A stretch of DNA of 22,062 nt from an uncultured Collinsella sp. (GTDB lineage: Bacteria > Actinomycetota > Coriobacteriia > Coriobacteriales > Coriobacteriaceae), in contig CABRFG010000039.1 in the NCBI GenBank assembly GCA_902470095.1, positions 1-22,062 of the forward strand. The letters are read 5' to 3'. Below are positions 14,588 through 21,476 of this stretch, piece by piece. The notes below the pieces were generated by a model. That model was not told where the DNA came from. It searched no databases and saw nothing but the letters and a program-made list of their open reading frames with translations. Both the position numbers and the translations under genes were made by a program. How positions within the stretch are numbered: the first letter of the stretch is position 1; every line of letters starts with the position of its first letter.

Positions 14588-14629
14588 GGAACAGGCCCGC
14601 CGGCAGTTAGTTGCCAGCGGGCCTGTTCC
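14588..14629. repeat. Very strong 17-bp hairpin without a U-tract
   Basis: GGAACAGGCCCGC (14588-14600) pairs perfectly with GCGGGCCTGTTCC (14617-14629), and GGCA/TGCC extends the stem past one mismatch to a six-base loop. No T-run follows on either strand. Directly after it, TTGAATCGCA and TGCGAATCAA (about 14643-14676) form a second, 9-of-10 inverted repeat. The rest of the 393-bp gap between trpS and the MGMT gene shows nothing else apart from an AT-rich stretch near 14725-14765 and dyad repeat copy 3. Confidence 0.6.
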
Positions 14630-14813
14630 CGAAGTACACCGTTGAATCGCACAGAGGGGAGGAATGCGAATCAAACTCAACAGGGCAGGCTTTTTCATCG
14701 CCTATTGCCTGCTCCGTTGCTGAATACAATATAGTTTACCGTGGTTTACTTTCTAGCGTCAATATGCTCCGCCACACCTTCTCCATAAGTTAGCCCAGGT
14801 AAACCTGCAACGG

Positions 14814-14854
14814 AAAACCACCACAAAGGGGACAGGCACCTTTGTGGTGGTTTT
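14814..14854. terminator. Dyad repeat copy 3, terminator of the MGMT-domain gene
   Basis: Arms AAAACCACCACAAAGG and CCTTTGTGGTGGTTTT with the loop GGACAGGCA. It lies 16 bp beyond the MGMT gene stop codon. Its loop reads in the plus orientation, opposite to that gene, which shows the element works as a near-palindrome in either direction. Confidence 0.8.
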
Positions 14855-14870
14855 GACCACGGCAGAGCTG

Positions 14871-15191
14871 TTAGAGTCCGGCAGGCCAACGACAGACGGC
14901 CAGGTCGACGTGCATGTCGTCCTTAAACGCCACACCCTCCCCTAGCAAAAGCTCACGTTGAGCATCGGGACCGCCAAAAGCAAAACCCTCGCATATGCGC
15001 CCGTCGGCAAACACCACGCGGTGACAGGGAATCTCGCCGGGGCGCGGATTGCTATGCAGGGCATACCCCACATACCGCGCACTTCGTGGTCGACCGGCAA
15101 GCAGCGCCACCTGACCATACGTGGCGACCATCCCCTCGGGGATCTGCTCGACCACCTCGTACACCCGTTCAAAAAAGCCCTCAGACGCCAT
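14871..15191 (-). CDS. Single-domain MGMT-family protein (O6-alkylguanine-DNA alkyltransferase-like)
   Basis: The 106-residue protein consists only of the C-terminal DNA-binding and active-site domain of O6-methylguanine-DNA methyltransferase. The active-site motif PCHR lies at residues 55-58 with the alkyl-acceptor Cys56 intact, and RYVGYALHSNP (39-49) matches the conserved helix-turn-helix and Arg-finger region. The N-terminal domain of Ada/Ogt is absent. In size it resembles alkyltransferase-like proteins, but those carry Trp or Ala in place of this cysteine, so direct repair activity is possible. The start at 15191 has an AAGGAG site about 6 bp upstream. The degV-family gene ends 79 bp upstream with its own terminator. 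Confidence 0.85.
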   Translation of the reverse strand: MASEGFFERVYEVVEQIPEGMVATYGQVALLAGRPRSARYVGYALHSNPRPGEIPCHRVVFADGRICEGFAFGGPDAQRELLLGEGVAFKDDMHVDLAVCRWPAGL

Positions 15192-15220
15192 TGCGTGCTC
15201 CTTTCAACCGAACCCAGCAT

Positions 15221-15261
15221 AAACCACCACAAAGGTACCTGTCCCCTTTGTGGTGGTTTTG
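15221..15261 (-). terminator. Dyad repeat copy 4, terminator of the DegV-family gene
   Basis: AAACCACCACAAAGG and CCTTTGTGGTGGTTTT surround a loop that reads GGACAGGTA on the minus strand, the same orientation as the DegV transcript. It begins 10 bp after that gene's stop codon and 30 bp before the MGMT gene's start. Confidence 0.8.
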
Positions 15262-15270
15262 ACCGGAAAG

Positions 15271-16125
15271 CTAGTTGGCGGGGCGGAAGAAGGCTACGGC
15301 TACAGCGCCGGGGCCCACGTGGGTGCCGATGGTGGCGCCGATAGTGTGGATGGGCAGCTCACCCTCGGCATGGCCGGCCCACAACGCGGCACTGTCCTCG
15401 ATATACTTCTTGAGCACCGCATCCGAAAGACCCGTATAGCCGAGCGCCAGCGGCATGGAAAAGTCGATGCCGCCCGCCTTTTCGACCTTTTGGTTCAGCA
15501 GGTTGCGGCCGTTCTTGGAACCGCGCGCCTTGCCCAGCTGCACGATCAGACCGTCCTCGACAGCCACCACAGGCTTTACGTTGAGCAGCGTGCCCACGGC
15601 GCCCGCAGCAGCAGACAGGCGACCGCCGCGCACCAAGTACTCCAGCGTCTCGAGCAGACCGATAACCACCACACGGTCGCGCACGGCCTCGACGGCAGCC
15701 GCGATCTGAGCCGCGCTACGGCCCTCGTCCACCAAGCGCAGCGCATACTCGACCAGGACACGCTCGCCCAGGGTGACGTTATTGCTGTCCACCACGAACA
15801 CGTCGCCGCCCGGCGCCTCGGCAAGTGCGATACGGGCACTCTGATTGGTGCCCGAAAGCTTGGCGCCCACGGTAATAATCACTGCCTCGTCGCCGGCCTC
15901 ACGCGCCTCGGCAATCGCCTGCGAAAACGCGTACGGGTTGACCTGGCCGGTCTTGGGCAGCTCATCGCGCTCCACGAGCATCTCGTAAAAGCGCTGGTGA
16001 TCGATGTCGACGCCATCCATGTACACATCGGTGCCAAAGGTGACGGACAGCGGCAGAACACGCAGAGCGGGGTGCTCAGCCGGCGTCATATCGCTCGCGG
16101 AATCGGTAATAATACGAATGGACAT
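15271..16125 (-). CDS. DegV-family fatty-acid-binding protein
   Basis: The 284-residue cytoplasmic protein matches the DegV/FakB family, whose members bind a long-chain fatty acid and, in Firmicutes, present it to the kinase FakA for phosphorylation. Visible hallmarks are the start IRIITDSASDM (3-13), LPLSVTFG (24-31), KTGQVNP (58-64), the lipid-headgroup loop KLSGTNQSARIA (89-100), and LEYLVRGGRLSAAAGAVGTLL followed by the G-K-A-R-G segment near 220. No FakA-like kinase lies in the window. The frame is open 35 codons further upstream, but the ATG at 16125 has an AAAGGA site about 7 bp away and begins the conserved domain. A MarR-type regulator gene lies 119 bp upstream on the same strand. 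Confidence 0.9.
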   Translation of the reverse strand: MSIRIITDSASDMTPAEHPALRVLPLSVTFGTDVYMDGVDIDHQRFYEMLVERDELPKTGQVNPYAFSQAIAEAREAGDEAVIITVGAKLSGTNQSARIALAEAPGGDVFVVDSNNVTLGERVLVEYALRLVDEGRSAAQIAAAVEAVRDRVVVIGLLETLEYLVRGGRLSAAAGAVGTLLNVKPVVAVEDGLIVQLGKARGSKNGRNLLNQKVEKAGGIDFSMPLALGYTGLSDAVLKKYIEDSAALWAGHAEGELPIHTIGATIGTHVGPGAVAVAFFRPAN

Positions 16126-16244
16126 AGCGAATCCTTTCTTGCGCAGGTCCCGCGCAGGGAATTTTGACAGCAATGCCCCGGCACGGTATACGCGCTCAAA
16201 CGGGACTATGCAGTTGTTAATGGGAAGCAAATACCTTGGCGGCC

Positions 16245-16694
16245 TTAGATCTCGCGCAGGGTGTTGAGAATCGTACGCAGCGACGCATACATCTGCTCGC
16301 GCTGCTCCACGCCCATGGCCTTACCGGTGGTGTCGAGCACTTCGTGGATGATGCGGTCGGCCTCGTTCATGCTCTCGCCACCCAGCGTGGTCAGGCGAAC
16401 CGGAGCGCGGTACTTGACGGCAGCATCGCCCGAGTCATCAACCTCGACAAAGCCGCCCTCCTCCAGGTGCGCCAGCGTGCGCGAAACAGCAGCGCGCGTC
16501 ACGCCGGCCACGCGAGCCAGGTCGGCGCCGGTCATACCATCCTTGCTGCGCTCCAGGTAGTACAGGCACATGACGTCGGAGCCCTTGAGGCCCAGCCTTG
16601 CGCCCTCGGACGTCTTGATACGCTGAATCTCCTTGTAGAGCCCGCTAATCAGTCCGACAAAATCCTCAAAACGTGTCTCGTCGTTCTGCTGCAT
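16245..16694 (-). CDS. MarR-family transcription regulator
   Basis: The 149-residue protein has the MarR layout: N-terminal dimerisation helices (about 1-35), a winged helix-turn-helix (about 36-100) including GMTGADLARVAGVTRAAVSRTLAHLEEGGFVE and a short wing, then C-terminal dimerisation helices. It is expected to bind a dyad as a dimer and respond to a small ligand. The start at 16694 has an AAAGG-GGT-like site some distance upstream. The DegV gene follows 119 bp downstream on the same strand and may be a target. A possible own operator is the GCTAA/TTAGC dyad at 16724-16745, about 30 bp before the start codon. Confidence 0.88.
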   Translation of the reverse strand: MQQNDETRFEDFVGLISGLYKEIQRIKTSEGARLGLKGSDVMCLYYLERSKDGMTGADLARVAGVTRAAVSRTLAHLEEGGFVEVDDSGDAAVKYRAPVRLTTLGGESMNEADRIIHEVLDTTGKAMGVEQREQMYASLRTILNTLREI

Positions 16695-16723
16695 GGGAGA
16701 CGACCGCCTTTCGCTTGCATCAT

Positions 16724-16745
16724 GCTAACGGGTAAACATCTTAGC
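16724..16745. promoter_or_regulatory. Possible MarR autoregulatory dyad
   Basis: GCTAA (16724-16728) and TTAGC (16741-16745) form a 5-12-5 dyad just upstream of the MarR gene. On the minus strand TAAGAT within it could be a -10 element. The arms are short, so this is tentative. Confidence 0.25.
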
Positions 16746-16797
16746 CGCATGTCCGAACCCCCGTAGCCAAATATCCCAATTGTTAACCCATCAACAT

Positions 16798-16839
16798 AAA
16801 AACCACCACAAAGGGGACAGGCACCTTTGTGGTGGTTTT
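16798..16839. terminator. Dyad repeat copy 5, terminator of the B3/4-domain gene
   Basis: AAAACCACCACAAAGG and CCTTTGTGGTGGTTTT with the loop GGACAGGCA in plus orientation. It lies 28 bp beyond the stop codon of the minus-strand B3/4-domain gene and upstream of the MarR gene. Confidence 0.8.
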
Positions 16840-16867
16840 GACCGGCGAACATGATCCGCAGGCGTCG

Positions 16868-17587
16868 CTACAGCTCCACGCAGGGATTGTCGCGGGTCAC
16901 AAGCGTCTTAACGACAACCGTCGCTCCCAGATAGCGCTCGAGCAGCTCGGCTAAGCGATCGATCGCGGCCTGGCAATCCCCCATCCGCTCGGGCTCCACG
17001 CACTCAATCGCCAGGAACGCATCGGCCGAATCATCGGACAGCGCCGTGCGAACGCCGTCGCGCCAGTTCCAGCAGCGGCACACAGCGCCCGCATCGTCGA
17101 TGTAGGCGAGCTCGCCGGGCAGCGTCGGATCGTCCGCCTCCTCGCCAAGCGGCAAGAACGCATCGCCACCGTCGGTCACCTTCAAGCGAAGGTCTCCCTC
17201 GATCGCATGCAGATCCTCGCCTCCCACGGGCAGCGCGTAGGTCAGCGACACCGTGTTGTAAATATCCACCGCGGGCGTAATGTGGCCCACCGGCTTGCCT
17301 TTGAGCACGCGTTTGAGCAAGTTCTCGATCGAGCAGCGCGCGCCTTTCTTGGTCTTGAACAGACGATAGGCCTCGCGCCATGCCTTGACCGGTGCGTTCT
17401 CGCTGATAGTGTCGCTGGTCAGATGACGCTCCGCATCGATATTGGCGCGGTCGAGCAACGCCGCAATCGCATCCACGTCCTCTTGAGGAATCTGAGCCGT
17501 GGGCTTCATGCCCTCCACGATCACAACACCGACCGCTGCCTGCGGAAACAGCTCCCAGAATGAATCCTCGGTAATAAAGCTCTTCAT
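16868..17587 (-). CDS. B3/4-domain protein (PheT-like tRNA-binding/editing domain)
   Basis: The 239-residue protein matches the stand-alone B3/4 domain found in the beta subunit of phenylalanyl-tRNA synthetase, here spanning about residues 65-225. The typical segment is CSIENLLKRVLKGKPVGHITPAVDIYNTVSLTYALPVGGEDL (85-125, described by its ends), followed by LPLGEE and PGELAYID. In PheRS this domain carries mischarged-tRNA editing; free-standing members are of uncertain function. The start at 17587 has a GGGAGAG site close upstream; an ATG five codons earlier is possible. It lies downstream of pckA on the same strand but is separated by that gene's terminator and a leader with two hairpins. Confidence 0.82.
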   Translation of the reverse strand: MKSFITEDSFWELFPQAAVGVVIVEGMKPTAQIPQEDVDAIAALLDRANIDAERHLTSDTISENAPVKAWREAYRLFKTKKGARCSIENLLKRVLKGKPVGHITPAVDIYNTVSLTYALPVGGEDLHAIEGDLRLKVTDGGDAFLPLGEEADDPTLPGELAYIDDAGAVCRCWNWRDGVRTALSDDSADAFLAIECVEPERMGDCQAAIDRLAELLERYLGATVVVKTLVTRDNPCVEL

Positions 17588-17615
17588 ACGCTCTCCCTTC
17601 ATTGTGCGCGCCCGA

Positions 17616-17717
17616 GTGAGGGCGCCTAAACAAAAAGCGCCCTCACGACGGCCACCTTCAAAGTCCTACGGTGCCGTCACAAGAACGCTTGCGCTGTCCC
17701 CATCCGGAGAAGGGGAC
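17616..17717. promoter_or_regulatory. Leader of the B3/4-domain gene with three hairpins
   Basis: Read on the minus strand, the leader contains GTCCCC/GGGGAC (17696-17701 with 17712-17717), GACGGCACC/GGTGGCCGTC with one bulge (17647-17656 with 17670-17678), and a perfect 10-bp stem GTGAGGGCGC/GCGCCCTCAC (17616-17625 with 17637-17646) with a T-rich loop. The last lies about 28 bp before the start codon at 17587. It may be a leader regulatory structure, but no known riboswitch or T-box signature is present. Confidence 0.4.
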
Positions 17718-17758
17718 GATATGTCAGGCGTATTGTAACCCGAGTCATCCACGCGAGC

Positions 17759-17796
17759 AAAACCACCATAAAGGTGCCTGTCCCCTTTGTGGTGGA
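17759..17796 (-). terminator. Dyad repeat copy 6, terminator of pckA
   Basis: The minus strand reads CCACCACAAAGG, the loop GGACAGGCA, then CCTTTATGGTGGTTTT. Orientation and T-tract match pckA transcription, and the copy begins 18 bp after the pckA stop. One arm has a C-to-T change and the other is cut short, making this the most diverged copy. Confidence 0.78.
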
Positions 17797-17814
17797 TATG
17801 GACTCACGGCGAAG

Positions 17815-19485
17815 CTAGTGGCGAAGTCCCAGCAGCCCGCGGCCGCGATGACGGGCGTCGGCGTGTACTTGAGCGTGCGGGCCGGCGGCTTTGACGGACT
17901 CGGGCAGGTGCGAGTACTTCTTCTCGAAGTTCTCCTCGAACATCACTGCCAGGTTGTGCGCGGCCTCGTCATAGCGCGCGGTGCTCTGCCAGTATTGGCG
18001 CGGCACCAGGATGCCATCGGGCACGCCGTGGCACGTCGTGGGAATGTCGACGTTAAAGATGTCGTCGTGCAAGAACTCGCTGTCCTCGATGGTACCGTCG
18101 AGGGCGCGGGCCACCAGGACGCGCGTGTAGGCAAGCTCGATGCGATGGCCCACACCATAACCGCCGCCAATCCAGCCGGTGTTGACCAGGTACACGCGCG
18201 TACGACCGTCGGCGATACGCTCGCCGAGCATCTTGGCATAGACCATGGGGTCGAGCGGCATAAACGGCTCGCCAAACAGCGAGGAGAACGTGGGCGTGGG
18301 CTCGGTGACGCCGACCTCGGTGCCGGGAATCTTAGCCGTAAAGCCCGTCACAAAGTGGTACATGGCGGCATCGGCCGTCAGACGTGAGATGGGTGGCAGC
18401 ACGCCAAAAGCGTCGCAAGTCAGGAACAGCACGACACTCGGAGTGGTGCCCATGCCCTTAGTCCACGCGTTAGGAATGTGCTCCACGGGATAGGCCACGC
18501 GCGTGTTGTGCGTGATCGAGATGTCGTCGTAGTTGGGCTTGCGGTTCTCGTCGAGCACCACGTTTTCGCAAATGGCGCCAAAACGGACGGCGTTGAAGAT
18601 CTCGGGCTCGTGGAAGGCGTCCAGGCCCTCGCATTTTGCGTAGCAGCCACCCTCGATGTTGAAGATACCCATGTCGGACCAACCGTGCTCGTCGTCGCCG
18701 ATCAGCAGGCGCGTGGGATTGGCCGAAAGCGTGGTCTTGCCGGTGCCGGACAGGCCAAAGAACACGGCGGTCTCGTGCGTGACGGGATCCATGCTGGCCG
18801 AGCAGTGCATGGGCAGCACGTCGTCCTCGACGGGCAGCAGATAGTTCATGACGCTAAAGATCGACTTTTTAATCTCGCCGGAGTAGCCGGTGCCGGCGAC
18901 CAGAATCACGCGTTCCTGGAAGTTGATGACCACCGCGGCGCTGGAGTTGAGGCCCTTGATGGCGGGGTCGCACTGGTAACCGGGCGCTGCGAGCACGCAG
19001 AAGTCGGGCTCGCCGGTGCGCGCGATTTCGCGGGCGAGCGGGCGGGCGAGCATCTGCTTAATAAAAAGTGCCTGGCTGGCACGCTCGCAGGCAACGAGCA
19101 GTCGACGCGTGTGGTTGCGGTCGGCACCTGCCATGCCGCGGGTGACGAACACGTCACGCTCGTTGAGATAGTCGACGATGCCGGCCTTGATGGCCTCATA
19201 GCTCTCGACGGACAGCGGGCGGTTGACGGCGCCCCAGGCAATCTTGTCGTGAACATCGGGGGTGTCAACGATAAAGCAGTCATTGGGGGAACGGCCGGTA
19301 CGCTCCCCCGTCTCGATCACCAGCGCGCCGTTGGATGCCATGCGGCCTTCTTCGCGGCGGATAGCGTGCTCGACGAGCTCCGCGGCGGGCAGATCGACCA
19401 GCAGACGGGGTTGATTCTCGGCGGGATCTTCAACGAGCGTAATACCAAAGTTGGACAAAACTTCTGCAGGGGTAACACCAGGCAT
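17815..19485 (-). CDS. pckA: Phosphoenolpyruvate carboxykinase (ATP)
   Basis: Interconverts oxaloacetate and phosphoenolpyruvate with ATP/ADP; in anaerobic gut bacteria it often runs towards oxaloacetate to support succinate formation, which is inference here. The 556-residue protein carries the substrate motif ERTGRSP (61-67), YSGEIKKSIF (201-210) with the catalytic lysine, the P-loop GLSGTGKTTLS (244-254), GDDEHGW (263-269) with the metal-binding aspartates, and NTGWIGGGYG. The start at 19485 has a full AAAGGAGG site 5 bp away; the frame's 38-codon upstream extension is not conserved. After the usual end near KAAGP there is an extra tail of about 20 residues rich in His and Arg. A 16-bp dyad lies 75 bp upstream of the start. 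Confidence 0.95.
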   Translation of the reverse strand: MPGVTPAEVLSNFGITLVEDPAENQPRLLVDLPAAELVEHAIRREEGRMASNGALVIETGERTGRSPNDCFIVDTPDVHDKIAWGAVNRPLSVESYEAIKAGIVDYLNERDVFVTRGMAGADRNHTRRLLVACERASQALFIKQMLARPLAREIARTGEPDFCVLAAPGYQCDPAIKGLNSSAAVVINFQERVILVAGTGYSGEIKKSIFSVMNYLLPVEDDVLPMHCSASMDPVTHETAVFFGLSGTGKTTLSANPTRLLIGDDEHGWSDMGIFNIEGGCYAKCEGLDAFHEPEIFNAVRFGAICENVVLDENRKPNYDDISITHNTRVAYPVEHIPNAWTKGMGTTPSVVLFLTCDAFGVLPPISRLTADAAMYHFVTGFTAKIPGTEVGVTEPTPTFSSLFGEPFMPLDPMVYAKMLGERIADGRTRVYLVNTGWIGGGYGVGHRIELAYTRVLVARALDGTIEDSEFLHDDIFNVDIPTTCHGVPDGILVPRQYWQSTARYDEAAHNLAVMFEENFEKKYSHLPESVKAAGPHAQVHADARHRGRGLLGLRH

Positions 19486-19559
19486 GGGGCCTCCTTTAAA
19501 AACGCGACACGTGGACGCGGCGCGCACTTTACTCACGTAAAGCCCGTTGTACCCGATAT

Positions 19560-19575
19560 GCAAAAACGTTTTTGC
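19560..19575. promoter_or_regulatory. 16-bp perfect palindrome, LacI/CcpA-type operator candidate
   Basis: GCAAAAACGTTTTTGC is fully self-complementary with a central CG. LacI-family regulators, including PurR and CcpA, recognise dyads of this form (half-site GCAAA, central CG). It lies about 75 bp before the pckA start codon, where it could act on pckA transcription. No LacI-family gene is in the window. Confidence 0.55.
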
Positions 19576-19626
19576 GGCAAGGGCGGCAAGCCCGCCCAAC
19601 GGTCAAAAATCGCAGGCAAGCGGCCC

Positions 19627-19762
19627 AGTCATTGGGGACGTTCTTAAACGACTAGTCATTGGGGACACTCTTGAACAGGCAACATTCAAGGAGCGTCCCC
19701 GGATGCCGGCACTTAGGGACGTTCCCAAAGTGCCGGCACATAAGGAACGTCCCTAAGTGCCG
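19627..19762. repeat. Cluster of GGGACGTTC-type repeats with a 19-bp perfect inverted repeat
   Basis: AGTCATTGGGGAC occurs twice (about 19627 and 19653), each followed by a similar CTTRAAC. After GAGCGTCCCC near 19691, CGGCACTTAGGGACGTTCC (19707-19725) is the exact reverse complement of 19744-19762, with an 18-nt loop that itself contains the palindrome GTGCCGGCAC. Related words occur at 6866-6906. The cluster occupies most of the 379-bp gap between pckA and the flippase gene and overlaps any upstream extension of the latter, arguing against a start there. Confidence 0.7.
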
Positions 19763-19830
19763 ACTACCGAATGGCGCCGCCGAAATTATCGAACAACCTG
19801 TTCAAAAACACGAATGGATACCACCGCGAC

Positions 19831-19836
19831 TATACT
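19831..19836 (+). promoter_or_regulatory. Candidate -10 element of the flippase gene
   Basis: TATACT at 19831-19836 in the context GACTATACTAG is close to the sigma-70 -10 consensus. No good -35 is present 16-18 bp upstream. Transcription would start near 19843, about 20 nt before the TTG start. Confidence 0.45.
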
Positions 19837-19864
19837 AGAGCGCAGCAATAGAAAGGACCCCGCT

Positions 19865-21445
19865 TTGAGCATCACGCCCCTCGATAGCATCCGTCGCGCC
19901 ATCGCCCGCCGCAATGGCGTCGCCGACCCCGCCGTAGCGGGCAGCGGCACCGCAAGGGCCCAGGGCGGACGCATCGAGAACGGCCTGTTCCCCGCCTCGC
20001 ACACCGCCGAGGAGCTCGCACGCATCCAGGAGCTGAGTCAGCGCAACGCCGGCGGACCCGATAGCTACCAAGCCACACGTCGCCGGCGCGAACGCGATCG
20101 AGAGCCCGGCCCCGTCCGCCGCATGGTCAACGCTTGGTGGAACCGCCTGCTCGGCGCCGTCTACGGCGGCGGCTTCTCCATGCAGGAAGCGGAATACGAA
20201 GAGCACGCCACCCGCCGCGACTATCTCTGGAATACCCTGGGCACCGCCGTGTGGGGCATGGCGTTTCCTCTGCTCACCATCGTGTCGACACAGCTCGCGG
20301 GTGCCGAGGAGGCCGGTAAGTTCTCCATCGCCTTCGTCACCGGCACGCTCATCATGATCGCGTGCAACTACGGCGTGCGCAATTTCCAGGTCTCAGACAT
20401 CGACGAAAAGACGTCCTTTGCCTCCTACCAGCTCAACCGCTGGCTTTGTGGAGCGCTCGCCCTAGGCTGCGGCCTCATGTACAGCAGCGCCCGCGGCTAT
20501 GATGCGCAGATGGCGACGATCGGCCTGGGCGTCTACCTGTATAAGGTCATCGACGGCGTCGCCGACGTGTACGAAGGCCGCCTGCAGCAGGCCGACAAAC
20601 TCTACTTGGCTGGAATGAGCCAAACGCTACGCTCCGTCGGCGTCATCGCGGTCTTCAGCGTGGCGCTGTTCCTCACGCGCAGTATGCCCATCGCGGCCAT
20701 GGCCATGGGTGTCGCCGCGATCGCCTCGCTCGTGCTGGTCACCGCGCCGCTCGCCCTGCTCGAGACCGAAAAATCGCGCCGTGTGAGCCTGCGCGAGGTC
20801 GGCCACCTGTTTGTCCAGTGCGCCCCGCTCTTTGGTGCACTGTTCCTGTTCAACCTTATTGAGAGCACGCCCAAGTTTGTGATGGAAGGCACGCTGGCAT
20901 ACAAATATCAGCTGTACTTTAATGCCCTGTTCTTTCCGGCGCAGGCTATTTTGCTGAGCATTGGATTTATCTATAAACCGCAGCTCCTGCGCTTGTCGAG
21001 CATTTGGGCTAATCCTCGCAAGCGTCGTCGCTTTGACCTGATTATTGTTGCCGTTATGGCGCTGATCGTGGTCATCACCGGCGCGTGCGCCGCATTTATG
21101 GCAGGTCCCGGTATTCCCCTCATGAGCTTTATGTACGGCCTCAGCTTTGAGCGCTACCGTACGCTGGCGCTGCTGATGGTCGTCGCCGGCGGCGTCACCG
21201 CGGCCATCGACTTTATCTACGCCATCATCACGGTGCTGCGCCACGCTGGAGGCGTCACCAAGATCTACCTGATCTGCTTCGCCGTAAGCGTGGTGCTGCC
21301 GGTGATCCTGATTAAGCTGCTGGGTCTGATGGGCGCTGTGGTGAGCTACCTAGCCATCATGGCCCTACTCCTGGTGCTACTGATTATCGAGTACCGCCGC
21401 ATCCGCCAACGCATAGAGAGAGACCGGAATCCGTACGGCGCCTAA
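19865..21445 (+). CDS. MOP-superfamily flippase-like membrane protein (Wzx/polysaccharide exporter type)
   Basis: The 526-residue protein has a charged cytoplasmic N-terminus of about 117 residues, rich in Arg and low in hydrophobics, then about twelve membrane segments from RDYLWNTLGTAVWGMAFPLL (118-137) to the end, and a short basic tail. The fold pattern resembles the oligosaccharide flippases of the MOP/MATE superfamily, which move lipid-linked glycans across the membrane; the substrate cannot be inferred. The start is set at TTG 19865 because an AAAGGA site lies 7 bp upstream at 19852-19857 and a likely -10 element sits at 19831. Earlier in-frame starts at 19757 (GTG) and 19814 (ATG) overlap an inverted repeat or the promoter. 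It stands alone, convergent with the metallophosphoesterase. Confidence 0.75.
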   Translation: MSITPLDSIRRAIARRNGVADPAVAGSGTARAQGGRIENGLFPASHTAEELARIQELSQRNAGGPDSYQATRRRRERDREPGPVRRMVNAWWNRLLGAVYGGGFSMQEAEYEEHATRRDYLWNTLGTAVWGMAFPLLTIVSTQLAGAEEAGKFSIAFVTGTLIMIACNYGVRNFQVSDIDEKTSFASYQLNRWLCGALALGCGLMYSSARGYDAQMATIGLGVYLYKVIDGVADVYEGRLQQADKLYLAGMSQTLRSVGVIAVFSVALFLTRSMPIAAMAMGVAAIASLVLVTAPLALLETEKSRRVSLREVGHLFVQCAPLFGALFLFNLIESTPKFVMEGTLAYKYQLYFNALFFPAQAILLSIGFIYKPQLLRLSSIWANPRKRRRFDLIIVAVMALIVVITGACAAFMAGPGIPLMSFMYGLSFERYRTLALLMVVAGGVTAAIDFIYAIITVLRHAGGVTKIYLICFAVSVVLPVILIKLLGLMGAVVSYLAIMALLLVLLIIEYRRIRQRIERDRNPYGA

Positions 21446-21476
21446 TTGCAGCGGTGGGGGTAGCTAATTTGGGACA

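Noticed and set aside
3279..17796. CRISPR-like array from the repeated dyads
   Set aside because: Copies are dispersed singly at 3' gene ends over 14 kb, not regularly spaced, and no cas genes are present.
18478..19647. 389-codon plus-strand frame opposite pckA
   Set aside because: It is the mirror frame of pckA; the kinase P-loop and metal motifs are on the minus strand.
19757..19864. Extended start for the flippase at 19757 or 19814
   Set aside because: The segment overlaps the 19-bp inverted repeat and the likely -10 element, while the TTG at 19865 has a well-placed AAAGGA site.
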